Notes: generated by a model not told the origin, from the letters alone. A stretch of DNA of 64,000 nucleotides from Datisca glomerata (GCA_003255025.1 QANY01002366.1:7509-71508); one strand, 5' to 3'. Shown: positions 46,601 through 56,750, numbered from the stretch's first letter. Numbers and translations: made by a program.

Positions 46601-49600
46601 ATGCTTTGACTGTTAAGATAGTCTCCCAAAGATGTCTCAAAATACTATTTTGCATTGTCAGTTTTCAACACTTGTAATTTCGTTTGGAATTGGGTTTGAA
46701 TCATAGTGTTAAAGTTTCTAAAAATTTGGCCAACTTCAGATTTTTCTTTCATGAGAAATAACCACGTAATTCTGGTGTGATCATCTACAATAGATACAAA
46801 CCATCTAGTACCAGTGATATTTTTTATTCTAGATGGCCCCCGCACATCACTATGGATCATTGAGAAATGATGAGATGCTTTGTAAGGTTGAAAGTAGTAA
46901 GAATTACGAACATGCTTTGAAAATTGGCACACCTCACATTGAAATAATTTCGGAATTTTACTCATAAACAATGGAAACAGCTTTTGAAGATATATGAAAT
47001 TAGGATGACCTAGACGATATTGCCATAACATGACAGCAATCCTTATTAGAAACAGGATCTAAAGTTTTATTAGATTGACTTTTAGACTCATCACATACTG
47101 CATTGTGAGTTTGTCTTCTAGGCAGTACATCTTCCTTGAGTAGATAAAGACCCGAGCACATCCTAGCACTGCCAATCATCCTCCCCGAACCCAGAACCAG
47201 AAATTCACACAGATTTGTGAAAATTTTAGCAACACAATTAAGTCTTTGAGTGAATTTGCTTACTGACAGAAGATTGCAGTCCAGATTAGGGACATGGAGA
47301 ACCGAATTTAAAGTTACGTCCTTTGAAATAATGATAGAACATGTTCCAGCCACTTTAGAAATTGACCCATGAGCTATTTTTACAGTAATATTTTCTTGAC
47401 ATGGGTTGTATATCTAGAAAAGAGAGGCGTCTCCTGTCATATGATCGGAAGCACCAGAATCCACTATCCATGTACTTCTGTTTTTTGACTTAACAGTGAG
47501 AGCACTCAAACAATTACCTTTGTGTGCCAAAGATCCTGCTCCAATGGTATTCTGAGTAGATGTTTGTTGTGAGAACATCTTTATAAGTGTTTCAAGTTGT
47601 TCCTTGGTGAAGGAACTGAATTCTGTGGAGGTAGAAGATCCTTCTTCAGCAACCACATGGTTTCCACGAAATTCTTTGTCAGAAGCAGGTCTTGAAGGTT
47701 TCCAAGCTGCAGGTTTACCATGGATTTTCCAGCAAGTCTCTTGGGCGTGGCCTGGTTTTCGGCAGTGGTCACACCATGGTCTTCCCTTCTTTGGCCGATT
47801 GTCGTAGCTTGAGTTTCGGACCCCTTGAGCTGCTAGAGTTGATCAGTTATCTGAGTTAAGGAGGATGGCTGACTCTCCCATCATTACTTTCTTCCTGCTC
47901 TCTTCTCTACGCACCTCGGAGAAGACTTCTCGAATGTTTGGCAAAGGTTTCGTCCCTAGTATTCTTCCTCGGACCTCATCTAAATTCTTATTAAGTCCCA
48001 ACAGGAACTTATAAATCATTTTCCTCTCCACAAATTCTTTGAACTTCTTCATGTCAGTTGGGCAGTCCCATTTCTGATCTTCAAATACGTCTAATTGTTG
48101 CCACTGCCGAGAAAGTGTATTGTAGAATTGTGTGTCTGACATATCTTCTTGACGGAGATCGTGAAGAGTGGTTTCTATCTCGAATATTGCTGAAGTATTT
48201 TCTTTGCTTGAATAGAATTCTTTTGCAGCATATTATATCTCATGAGCCGTGCTATAGAGCAAGAAATTTTCCCCCATTTCATTGGTCATGGAATTGACCA
48301 ACCAAGATATGATCATATTGTTTTATGTCTTCCAGAGTCTAAATTTGGAACCTCCAGCCTCTGGAACATTGATTTCGCCAGTGAGGTATTCATCCTTCCC
48401 TTTTCCGTAGATATACATCATGACAGACTGTGACCATTGAAGGTAATTATTCCCATCAGTTTGTGCCCAGTAATGGGAAGTGGAGAGCTACATGTGACGC
48501 CATGAGTACTCGAAGACCCGAAGTAACTTCGGATAAAGAGGAGCCTTTTCCAGTGTCTTTTTCTGTTGACATGGTGAATTTATGGTCATCGGAAAAACGC
48601 TACAGAGTTGAATTTAGGACTCTGATACCATGTAAAAAATCTTGAATAATTTTCTATATTTTGAATAGTATGTACAAGATAATTATATAGAGAATGGAGG
48701 AAATCATTTCCTCAAATCAAGCAACTAAATATCCCACTAATCTAGTAATCTAAATATAGGCAAAAGCTAATAATTAGTAATATTAAAAAAATGAAATTAA
48801 ATTACTCTATTCTAGGAAACTAGATAAACAAAATTTAAACAACTGACTTCAAGAAATCAGACACAAGATCACGGATTTCCACACTAACCAAATATAATTC
48901 TTTATACAAACTCCAATTTTAGACCACATGAGAATAGGATATGATCAGCCTCTCCTTTCTTTTCTTTTAGAATCGTTATTTATCTGTGACTTCACAAAAT
49001 ATCTAGAATTATATATGCCCTGTGCACAAGTTAAATAGTTTGTTTTTGAGCTAGTTTTGGCAAAGGGAAGCAGCAGGCTTAAAGCAACAACTACAATATT
49101 TGCAAGAATGTCACAGGTACTACTATTCAATGCTTTACCACTTATTTACCGATATTTAGACAGAGGTGATGCATAGTCATTAGTCTATATGTCATGGACG
49201 AAGCTATATGTATGAACTTCTAAATCTCTTTTGTTTGTCATACATAGTACTAAGGTCAATCCAAGGATTTGACTTCCAATGTACCCCGAATTGAGGTTAA
49301 ACTTGATATATTTCATGGTTAATTTGAGCTCTTGGCACAGGCCAAGTAGGTATGCAACCTAAAAACAAGTTCATATCTGCAATACAACTAAAAGATTTCA
49401 CGGTGAGAGAACTTTGTATGACAGTCATATCAATATATACAAAAAAAAATTGAATGTCTATGCAATCATCAACTAAAAGAACATAGTTGACTCTGCTTGA
49501 ATTTCTGAATACAAGTCATTCAAGGTATTTACCAAATCATTTCAATTGTAATCTGTTATACAATAATTTTGTCGAATTATGTGAATCCAATGAGTAGCTC

Positions 49601-52061
49601 AAGATGGTTCACTGGTTCACTGTTAGCCTCACAACATCTTTGGCCACAAAGGTAGAAAAAAGTACTTAACTAGGGGGGTTAGAGCATAGACTTAGAATAT
49701 TGTTACTGTTGTATTTATTAACTCAAAGTACAAGTACACCAAAAAGTGTCCCTATACAAAACTTGGAGCCATTTGCCGTTAAAATATAGTGTTCCTGTAC
49801 AAAACTTGGAAGATGGGGATTGAAGTTATGACATTCTCTTTGGAGGAGATGTGTGACTATCAATTGGATTATTAACCAAATCGCATGCACAATGATGCAT
49901 GAGCTTTGTTAGAGAAGGCACATCTTCTTTGGAAGCCTAAGATAAGGCTGAAATCCTTTAAGAGGTATTTATGAAGTTTTAAGATTTGCTAGAATGAAAC
50001 TATATTATGGTTTGCTACGCTCCAGGTCTCTAGTTGAGCTGTATTGAGTTATCTACCTTTCATGTTTGGCCATTAGTTTGGGGTTTCTATTAAAGCTGAA
50101 AGCCTTTCTTAATTCTTCAGAGTCCTTCGATTATTAACAAAGAGAAGTGATAGTGAGGCTAAGCATATGGGATTCACGAGCGCGGCTTCCACTTTCCTCG
50201 CACTCCCCTTTCCCACAGTTATGGTCATGTCACTGTTCAGAGCACAAGTTTTCATTTTTTTACAGCCTTGAATACTCTTTCTTCCTTAAAAATCCCTAAA
50301 ACCTCATAGAACTTTGAATCCTAAGGCCACCCAATAATCCATCAAAAAGCAAACGAGAAATGTAAATTTAACAACTGCCCCTAAAGTCACCTTCTTTTTG
50401 GCCTTGAATCCGGCTCATTCATTCTCTAGCCAGCTCATATCACCATTCCTTTCAACAACTCCACAGTACCAATTCCAAGTCTTTCCGACATATCAACAAT
50501 GGTAAAAGTCCTAACAAGTCCTGCAGTACGCTGCACAACTCACATGTAAATATATAAATGTGTGTGTGTGTCTCTGTGTGTGTGGATATACAACCTTCCT
50601 AATTATGACTATGGGGGAAACTGGAAAGTGAAATTATGCAATGTGATGGGTGACCAGGTAAGATGGCTTTAGGTGATAACAAATAACAAGACTAATTTAC
50701 TTTTGCCACCGCAACAGATGGTTTATTAACCCTCAACTGATATTATTGCCAAAATATCAGTTGATGTCTTTGTTTCTCCTAACAAGTACAATTTCATTCA
50801 TGATACTGCCCAAAGATCTCTAGGAATGCCTTCTAGGAAAAGACATTCTGGTTGGATTAGGTTTTAAAGATCAAAGTTCAAGAAGCATAATTTTTTTAAC
50901 GGTAAAAGGTAAATTATTTATCATTCACAAAAGCCCCAAAGAGGATTTACAGCTCTGAGTTAGAATCTAAAAAGCAAAATATCAGGATCTCCACCCAGGT
51001 TTTTTCAGCATCAAACAAGAAGCATATAAAGTGCTCATTCTCCAAATGAGCACATAATAAAACCAGGAATGTGCTGTAATGATAGTATGTATATAAATGC
51101 CATCACTAACACCCTTTCTATGATAAGATGATGTGACCACAAAATTTAGTTCTGCACCAAAATGTTTATCTTGAATAGAGGTTATATAATACCTTTAACA
51201 GCGTTCCTACTTTCCCGGTGAAAACTGCAGGCAAATGATAGGAGAACATCTTTCTGGTTTGAGCGTCAGAGATCTACAGAATCTGGAAAATCAACTAGAG
51301 ATGAGTTTAAAGGGTGTGCGTATGAAAAAGGTAAGACTTGCATTCAAGAAGCCTCTTACATATGGACCATATATGTTGGCCCTTCAAACTCTTTTACTTC
51401 TTTTGCAGGAAAAGTTTTTAACCGACAAGATAGATGAACTAAGATGGAAGGTATACCAAATATAATCAACATCTCCTGACTTTAGTTAGACCTGATGCTG
51501 CATAAATAAGCTAACCTATAATAACTTCATCTCAGGGAAATAACCTTCATCAAGAAAATACAGAACTATATAAGAAATTAGATTTCTTTAGTAGGGACAA
51601 GGCCGAACCGCAAAAGGAGGTAGCCTCTCTATGTATTTTTTTCTATAGGAAAGGTAGCTCTCTATATTGTATTAACACTGTTACCTCTTTTACCATCTCA
51701 TTTCGCAACAGTTTCAGTCTCAGGTTTACAGCGCAAGGAATGTGCATGAAGGAAACAGCACTACCATTCCTCCATTTGCTATCACTATAGGATACAATTT
51801 TCATTCACCCATGCATCTCCAACTAACTCAGGCGCAACCTCAAAAAAATGAAACACCAGCAAATGCAATAAAGCTAGGGTAGCTTCTCATAACCTTCACA
51901 AGTCTCGGTAGAGCAAATTTAACATTTACAGTATGCACTTTTCTTTCACTAATAGATAGATTTAAGAAAGGATAGATTTAAGAATACATACGCTTACCTC
52001 AAATTGTAACTGTGTCATTTACTATCGACTGATGCATGTCTACAGATTGCAACTGCATTAG
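34400..52061 (+). CDS. MIKC-type MADS-box transcription factor, AGL17/ANR1-like, eight exons
   Basis: Exons: 34400-34581, 41453-41531, 49055-49116, 51231-51330, 51409-51450, 51536-51619, 51712-51878 and 52046-52061. All introns are GT-AG, and the joined frame is open for 243 codons. Exon 1 is the MADS domain, starting [19 protein letters not shown] and containing [20 protein letters not shown]. Exon 2 is the intervening domain ([19 protein letters not shown]). Exons 3-6 form the K-box coiled coil ([40 protein letters not shown]). Exon 7 is the C-terminal region, and exon 8 adds only the end LQLH. The K-box wording and the KLGLQLH end match the AGL17/AGL16/AGL21/ANR1 clade, whose members act as nuclear DNA-binding dimers on CArG boxes in root nitrate response and flowering. 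Which member this is cannot be decided without a tree. The gene is stretched by copia elements in introns 1 and 2. Confidence 0.93.
34583..34639 (+). repeat. (TC)n tract at the first splice donor
   Basis: About 28 TC repeats starting one base after the exon 1 boundary G. Complementary to the (AG)n tract before exon 1. Confidence 0.95.
37690..37870. repeat. Possible arm of an inverted repeat flanking the intron 1 copia element
   Basis: The segment with CTCATTCAAGGGTATAAGTC (about 37775) resembles the reverse complement of about 40975-41050 (GGTATAAGTGTAAAA). A CT run follows in this copy and a GA run precedes the other. The match is short and weak. Confidence 0.35.
38010..38364 (-). repeat. 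3' LTR of the intron 1 copia element
   Basis: Bounded by TGTAAAAGC at 38010 and the polypurine tract after 38364. The part near 38010-38100 matches 40797-40890. Confidence 0.65.
38310..38726 (-). pseudogene. copia RNase H, intron 1 element
   Basis: The 138-codon frame reads [20 protein letters not shown], the RNase H block with the catalytic Glu as expected, then [20 protein letters not shown] with the catalytic Asp, then the [16 protein letters not shown] block and the [14 protein letters not shown] end of pol. It is the best kept part of this element. Confidence 0.85.
39023..39900 (-). pseudogene. copia RT tail joined to protease/pre-integrase remnant, intron 1 element
   Basis: The frame 39205-39023 reads [20 protein letters not shown] and [14 protein letters not shown], the end of RT. 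Upstream in element sense, 39850-39450 reads [18 protein letters not shown] and [20 protein letters not shown], the protease and pre-integrase lead-in. The integrase core and RT catalytic part between them are missing. Confidence 0.72.
39930..40790 (-). pseudogene. copia gag, intron 1 element
   Basis: The minus strand reads [13 protein letters not shown] near 40640, then [20 protein letters not shown] and [20 protein letters not shown], the copia gag (UBN2-like) domain, in broken frames. A degenerate zinc knuckle, [12 protein letters not shown], is seen at about 39965-39930. It would package element RNA. Confidence 0.75.
40870..40945. repeat. GA-rich simple repeat
   Basis: GAGAGAGGAGGGAGGAGAGAGGAGA-like run of about 75 bp. 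Confidence 0.9.
41453..41531 (+). CDS. MADS gene exon 2 (intervening domain)
   Basis: 79 nt between CTTATCAG and GTAACT. Codes for [19 protein letters not shown] and a short SPASEVQ end, the dimer-specificity region. Length is the usual one for this exon. Confidence 0.92.
43834..44086 (-). repeat. 3' LTR of the intron 2 copia element
   Basis: Begins TGTAGAAAATC and ends GGATTTCCACT on the plus strand. The last base is changed compared with the other LTR. Confidence 0.9.
44087..44480 (-). pseudogene. copia RNase H, intron 2 element
   Basis: From 44480 down the reading shows [16 protein letters not shown] with the catalytic Glu. The frame 44403-44185 continues with [20 protein letters not shown] and [20 protein letters not shown], including the catalytic Asp in FCDN, and the [10 protein letters not shown] block. 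A stop at about 44410 breaks the domain. A short duplication (GTCGGGATGTACA) lies near 44205. Confidence 0.85.
44500..45600 (-). pseudogene. copia reverse transcriptase, intron 2 element
   Basis: The frame 45591-45388 has [20 protein letters not shown] and [20 protein letters not shown]. The frame 45316-44879 has [40 protein letters not shown] and [17 protein letters not shown] with the YVDD active site intact. The frame 44891-44649 carries the [20 protein letters not shown] and [20 protein letters not shown] end. Three frame changes or stops separate the parts; otherwise wording is close to active plant copia pol. Confidence 0.9.
45601..47360 (-). pseudogene. copia pre-integrase, integrase and linker, intron 2 element
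   Basis: The frame 47353-47000 gives the pre-integrase lead-in ([20 protein letters not shown]). The frame 47031-46645 has [18 protein letters not shown] and the zinc-binding CEVCQFSKH, then [20 protein letters not shown] and [20 protein letters not shown] with core acidic residues. The frame 46629-46426 has [20 protein letters not shown] with the third catalytic residue (Glu). The frame 46398-45604 holds [20 protein letters not shown] and [17 protein letters not shown], then a 140-residue polar linker to RT. Stops at a few points only. Confidence 0.88.
47400..47800 (-). pseudogene. copia zinc knuckle and protease, intron 2 element
   Basis: The zinc knuckle [20 protein letters not shown] is seen around 47775-47715. 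The frame 47656-47414 ends with [19 protein letters not shown], where the Asp-Ser-Gly-Ala active site of copia protease is intact. A Ser/Thr/Gln-rich linker lies between. Confidence 0.9.
47810..48600 (-). pseudogene. copia gag, intron 2 element
   Basis: The reading begins near 48490 with [24 protein letters not shown] wording, the copia gag start (L-G-x-N-Y-x-W-S pattern, degenerate). It passes through [20 protein letters not shown] and ends in the 99-codon frame 48142-47843 ([40 protein letters not shown]). This is the UBN2-type capsid domain. One or two stops in the first half. Confidence 0.85.
48617..48630 (-). other. Primer binding site of the intron 2 copia element
   Basis: TGGTATCAGAGTCC in element sense, directly next to the 5' LTR; complementary to initiator Met-tRNA over the first eleven bases. 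Confidence 0.88.
48631..48883 (-). repeat. 5' LTR of the intron 2 copia element
   Basis: Begins TGTAAAAAATC and ends GGATTTCCACA on the plus strand; followed by the duplication CTAAC. Confidence 0.9.
49055..49116 (+). CDS. MADS gene exon 3 (start of K-box)
   Basis: 62 nt between GAGCTAG and GTACTA. Codes for [20 protein letters not shown] plus two bases of an Arg codon. Length is the usual one for this exon. Confidence 0.92.
49117..51230 (+). other. MADS intron 3
   Basis: 2114 bp, GT...AG, acceptor AAAACTGCAG. No element recognised; contains a short TG microsatellite near 50559-50582. Confidence 0.85.
51231..51330 (+). CDS. MADS gene exon 4 (K-box)
   Basis: 100 nt, [20 protein letters not shown] and the following [12 protein letters not shown] helix, ending before GTAAGA. 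Confidence 0.93.
51409..51619 (+). CDS. MADS gene exons 5 and 6 (end of K-box)
   Basis: Exon 5 is 51409-51450 (42 nt, [14 protein letters not shown]) between TTTTGCAG and GTATAC. Exon 6 is 51536-51619 (84 nt, [18 protein letters not shown] and a charged end) between CATCTCAG and GTAGCC. The intron between is 85 bp. Confidence 0.9.
51712..52061 (+). CDS. MADS gene exons 7 and 8 (C-terminal region)
   Basis: Exon 7 is 51712-51878, beginning TTTCAGTCTCAG. An alternative acceptor 6 bp further on would drop two residues. It ends AAGCTAGG before GTAGCT. Exon 8 is only 16 nt (52046-52061) and adds LQLH and the stop. If the last 167-bp intron is retained, the frame stops at once after Lys-Leu-Gly, losing four residues. 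Confidence 0.85.
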
Positions 52062-52843
52062 AAAAAGCTGGTCGCGGCTATTCCTTCATCCAGTGGGAAG
52101 ACCTGAGAGATTTCAAGCTTCACCAGTAGTTTAATACAAAATTTGGTATGGGACTTTCTTCAACAAAAAATTAAATTGTTGTATGCTTTGGACAAGCAAT
52201 AATGGGTAAGCATAACGTCTATGTAGCTTGTCTGAAAACTTCATGGATGATTGATTTGAGTATACTAAATTCAGTACTTGTGGTGACCAAATATGTATAT
52301 CGAATATTGATTTACATCTCAAACAACAAACTTCTCAATTTTGTAAAAATGTTTGAGTACTTTAAGTTCTTCACTTCTTTCATGAAGAATTGTGAATGTG
52401 AAAAGGTGAATCATCAGGCAAGACACAGGTACCCATAAACAAAATAATCAAAGCACACAAATAAAGTAATGATATGTATATATCAGTGGCAGTTTCACAT
52501 TGTAATGACCATGCTCGCCTGAGCGCGGCAGTGTTCAAATAAAAATAGGCACGTGACAAGAAAATTATAGGCAATATGAACTGGTGTTCCCATATGCAAT
52601 TAGGAAAAAAATAAAAGAAAATGAAGTGAAGTACCAGAAAACAGAAACTATGATGAATACTAGCTTCATTTATATTAAAAACACTATTAACATGCAGCCT
52701 CAAAAGATATAAGGAGTAACTAATTGGTTGTCGGCAAGGAGAATTGTCAGAAAAAGGAAATAAAAAGTGAATGACAACCAAATTGTTATTATTATGCTAA
52801 GGAAATTTATAATGACACGATCGCCAAATAGAAAATAAAGTAT

Positions 52844-52882
52844 CATTTGGTTGTAATTTGCAGGGAAAATTACAACCAAATG
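52844..52882. repeat. Perfect 16-bp inverted repeat (hairpin)
   Basis: CATTTGGTTGTAATTT at 52844-52859 and its exact reverse complement at 52867-52882, with a 7-base loop. Confidence 0.88.
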
Positions 52883-53272
52883 CAAACCAAATACCGCGAA
52901 AGAGAATATATCTATAACATGTGTTGGTGATCATGGTGCCTCGGTCCTACTAGGCAAACGATACGCAATAAATATTTTCCCCCTCTCCACCATCAAGAAA
53001 TTAGAAAAAAGACAAGCAGATCTAAGTGACATTGTACATTATTAAAGGAATTACAATGTTTTTATCAATTTATGTAGTCAAGTGTTGACTACAATAAAAC
53101 TAGAAAGGGTCTCTATGTATGTTTTAAAACAAGAGAGAATATCATTCAAGCAGGAAAAAATTGCCTATGTAGCACAATGATGCTTATCCCCATAATGAGT
53201 TGACGGGAAAATAACAATCAAATGCAACCCATATACTGCAAAAGAGAATATATCTATATAAATGTGTTGCAA
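52863..53272 (+). repeat. Diverged direct repeat, 342 bp apart
   Basis: About 68 bp starting GGGAAAATTACAACCAAATG at 52863 recurs at 53205 with roughly 85% identity by eye, including AAAGAGAATATATCTATA. The first copy overlaps one arm of the hairpin. Confidence 0.75.
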
Positions 53273-53790
53273 AGCTCATATTACAGGATAATCTTTTGAC
53301 ATTCACCTGGAAGAAAACAAATATCCTGAAAAAGACATGAAGCAACTCCAACTTTCACAACCGAATTAGATTGGAACTTCCAAGCTTAACAACATATAAT
53401 GTGGTTAATAGTTATTGACTTTTAATGGGACATTGCAAGACGATGCAGAGAGTGCAGAGCCTAATAAACACTATTCTTATACAAAAAAAAGATCACGGTG
53501 ATAATTCTCACAACCAATTCATAGCCCAATTTTCTGATTTCCAAAACAAGAACGAACTAAAACAAGCAATTCTAAGGATTTTTTACATCAGAAATCACTA
53601 AAGAAAAGAAAACGTATATGCAAAGTAGAAGTAATGAAAAAGGAAGGGAAGAAAATCGAGCGGAATTGTTCAGTTTATCACTATTTTTCTGTTTAGTTTA
53701 TGAGGTCCAGTTCCAACATACAGCCTAAAACAAAGGGAAAAGGGAAAAAGAAAATTCAAGCTTAGGTCCATAAATTCAGTCATCTATCAT

Positions 53791-54270
53791 ATCGACAATG
53801 CGCGTGCGTGCGTGCGTGCATAAACACATCCTACAAAGAATGACAATGCATTTAGTTACGTGCTCACCAAAATTAGAAAAACTTGAGGACGCCATTCCAA
53901 GGTGCTCTTTGGTCAAAACATTTAGCTCCAAGCTGTTGAATTACCGAACCGCCATGGACGTCCCTCACCAAAAAATGGAAAATTCAACTTCAGAAAGCAA
54001 AGCTGAGAGGAAATTGATCAGATACTGCTTACGAGAAAGGAGGAGGATCAGATTCCTTCTTCAAGCATTCTCTGCATATAGTTTGGAAGGAAAACAAAAG
54101 CAAAACACTTGGGAGTCACAGAGTGGAAGAGAGAGAAGAAAATATCTCGGCCAACTACATCATTCACGTCGACTTGTGTTTAAATATGAATGAAAAAGTA
54201 GGCGAGATTCCCCGCCTGCGGTACTATTGAACTACTGTGCACTATCACAGCTGTCGATATCGAGATACGT
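53791..54270. other. Unassigned segment with a long open frame
   Basis: A 131-codon plus-strand frame (53798-54193), basic and without known motif, overlaps the microsatellite. On the minus strand the same stretch is pyrimidine-rich and holds CTCGTAAGCAG, a possible donor, so it could be a leader of an unseen minus-strand transcript. Neither reading is convincing. Confidence 0.2.
53799..53819. repeat. GCGT/TGCG microsatellite
   Basis: Five units of a GTGC-type tetranucleotide. Confidence 0.85.
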
Positions 54271-54284
54271 TTACTATTTAAAAA

Positions 54285-54425
54285 ATGAAAAATCTAATTT
54301 TATCGTGAATAATTTATACTCATAAATTATTTTTTAACATCAAATATCTCTAAATTAGATGGATTAGTCATTTATACCTCTTACCCTAAATTCTGTTAAA
54401 ATCTAACATAATTTTTTTTAATTAA
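54285..54425 (+). repeat. Left arm of a diverged inverted repeat around the LINE
   Basis: The segment with CATCAAATATCTCTAAA, GTCATTTATACCTC and TTCTGTTAAAATCTAACA is the diverged reverse complement of about 62250-62380. About 110 bp can be aligned by eye at roughly three quarters identity. Confidence 0.65.
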
Positions 54426-54840
54426 ATTAAAACTCTATTTTAAAATTATCAATAACTAAATAAAACACTAAATTTACACTAAAAACCTAAAAAAATACTC
54501 AAATTCCTAATTTTTCCCTTCTCCTTCCTCTTCCCGTTCCGGACATTATCCCGCGACTCACCCCCAATTGTTCTTGCAGATTAAGGACATAATGTCTACA
54601 AATTAATTGGGTAGTCATCGGCCATATGTTTTTGCATGTCCATTAGATTAATTTCCAGCCTATCTTTTAGGCAAACATCACCACATTTTGCAGCTACTCA
54701 TTTTGAGTTTCTTCCAACTGGCAAGCTATCTGAACAACTTAAGTTACAATTTTTAAACAAAAGGTGGTTGAATAATGAATATCAAGAGAATCAGCATGAC
54801 ATCCCACCTTAAGAACGACACCAACGGGAAGCAAGTACTC
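54426..54840. other. Spacer before the LINE
   Basis: AT-rich, no gene seen; may include the LINE 5' UTR. Confidence 0.4.
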
Positions 54841-55229
54841 CCTTCCCTGTACCCTCGGGAAGGGGAATGGGAAGGGTTTGAGTTTTTTTAGTGATATTTA
54901 CTTTATTTAGTTTATTTAAATGAAACCGGAGTTTAGAGCTAGGGTGGCCTTATTGTGAAGTTGTGGGCGAGGATGAAAGACAAAGCAAGCGTAATAAATG
55001 GTCATGTGGAGGGATTCAAGATGGCGGTATCCAAAAAAGGAAGGGGTAGACCCCCCCCCCCCAAGCATAAAGGCAGAAATGGCTTAGGCTAATTTGTGAT
55101 CCCTGACTCATTAGGGACATCTGGCATGACCAATGGACAAGGGGCAGGTGACCTAAGGTTTGCTGAAATAACCAAAGACGTGGAAGGTAAAGACCTAGGG
55201 TTTTAAAAACAACATTGAGAAAGATGACA

Positions 55230-56750
55230 TCTTAGGGTTTCCTATTTGGGGGGCACATATTGAAGTTGGAGGCTCTAATTCAAAAGCTATTTCATCTTTG
55301 AGCTTAGTGACATATTTCATTATGGAGCCTCATAATGATGGCTTTAAGTGAGACATTGAAGAAGAGAGAGAATTTCCTTCTCTATCCTATTATGTTCGAG
55401 CACCCGAGACCGTTGAAAAGGGCATTTTGGATAATCATGTCTATGTGGCCATTAATAGCAATTAAGGAAAAGCTGCTGAGAAAGATGATGTCCAAGCTAC
55501 CGTGCTACATGATAATGACGTGTTGAATGGTAAATCAATGAAGCAATCCTTCACCCCCGATCCTAAAAATGAGTTGGAGATAGAGGAGCGAAAGGTAACA
55601 AAAAATGGGCAGAGAGGGTGCGAAACCCTAATGTGCCATTTGTTTTAACTCGTGAGAATCCTAGAAAGGAAACAAATGGCAAATTTAAAATGGAGGATGG
55701 TGTGATTAAAGAGGGTATTCAGGTCTAGAAAAACACCATTGTTGGCCATTTTTTGGAGAAGAAACCTACCTTTAATAGAGTCAACACCTCTACTTTTCGG
55801 TTATAGGGAAATAAGGGCTTGAAGAACATCTCAGAAGATGACAATAGTTTTTTCTACTTCAATTTTCTCCCAAGGTGAAAAGGAGAGTGTCTCGCATGGA
55901 GGACCATGGAATTTATTAGGAGTTCCTCTTATTCTAAAAGATTGGAACCCCGTTGACAAATTAACCAAGGAAGATCTCATGCGGGTCCCTGTTTGGATAA
56001 AGCTTTGGAATATACCTACATTTTTGTAGACTCAAAAAGGGATTAGAAGTAGTTACAGCATCTTGGGGAAGCCAATCTGTGCAGATCCATTCATTATAGG
56101 GTGTTCAAATTATCCGTTGTAAAGGTTTGTGTAGAAATTGACCTAGACTCGGAGCTACCTAAGCATATTGATTTAAATTTGGATGATTATGGATTATTTT
56201 ATGTTAGTGTGGATGTTGAATACTTGGGGTTGCCCAAAAAATGTTCTAAATGTATAGTTTTTTGGCATGATTGCCTTTTAGTGAAGAAACCAAATGTTCA
56301 TCAACAAAAAGTTTCCAAATCGAGCAAACACGAATGGATTCAAGTTAATAAGAAGGGTAAAGAGGTAGGGGTGGTCCTATTGTTGATATTCCTGATTCTT
56401 CTTCCTCTAGACTTCCAAAATCACTTGATGATGCATTTCTTAAGGTTGTTGAACCTATCAATGTCATCGCTGAACTTGATGTTACAGGTGGTTGCCCTAA
56501 TGTAGCAGCAGCCGTGGTTAACAATGAGAGCAGTGTTGATATTCATGAGGGCAGTGAGCAAATTTATGAAATTGAGCAAGTTAGCACTCCTACAGAGATC
56601 ACAGAGAATGAGAAAGGCACTGGTTCACTAGGGACTCCATCTACTTCAGGGAATATCAGTGTTAGATAGAAGCAAAGGTTGAGGTAATCTGCTGCAAAAC
56701 ATGAATCCAAGAGTGGTGAAGAAAGGAGTGGTGCTCTCTTCTCCAAATCT
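55230..56750 (+). pseudogene. LINE ORF1 (DUF4283 RNA-binding protein), broken
   Basis: The frame 55838-56029 reads HGGPWNLLGVPLILKDWNPV and RVPVWIKLWNIPTFL, the core of DUF4283 (PF14111), followed by ILGKPICADPFII in a shifted frame. The frame 56101-56505 has VDVEYLGLPKKCSKCIVFWH, the zinc knuckle with degenerate spacing. The rest is polar. It would bind LINE RNA. Stops and shifts occur at about 56030 and later. A C12 run near 55051 lies upstream. Confidence 0.78.

Larger units (their letters stand above)
43834..48883 (-). mobile_element. Ty1/copia retrotransposon in MADS intron 2, nearly full length
   Basis: LTRs of 253 bp (43834-44086 and 48631-48883) flank 5050 bp in all. CTAAC lies on both sides (43829-43833 and 48884-48888). 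Primer site TGGTATCAGAGTCC (element sense) at 48617-48630 and polypurine tract TTGAGGGGG next to the left LTR are intact. Gag, zinc knuckle, protease, integrase, RT and RNase H follow in the copia order with only a handful of stops and shifts. By eye the LTRs differ at about 14-15 positions. It is the youngest-looking intact-length element here, and it is antisense to the MADS gene. Confidence 0.93.
41532..49054 (+). other. MADS intron 2
   Basis: 7523 bp, GT...AG. 41532-43828 has no recognised gene. 43834-48883 is a copia element. The remainder (48889-49054) is AT-rich up to the acceptor GAGCTAG. Confidence 0.88.
52062..53790. other. 3' flank of the MADS gene
   Basis: It should contain the 3' UTR. 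An AATAAAG at 52460 is a possible polyadenylation signal. A 16-bp hairpin and a diverged direct repeat are listed separately. No other gene is recognised. Confidence 0.5.

Noticed and set aside
52700..52885. Hydrophobic minus-strand frames at 52380-52885 as a small membrane protein
   Set aside because: Phe/Leu/Ile-rich translation of AT-rich DNA overlapping a hairpin repeat; no start context or homology signal.
53798..54193. 131-codon basic frame as a real gene
   Set aside because: Starts inside a microsatellite and shows no domain or splice support; kept only as an unassigned segment.
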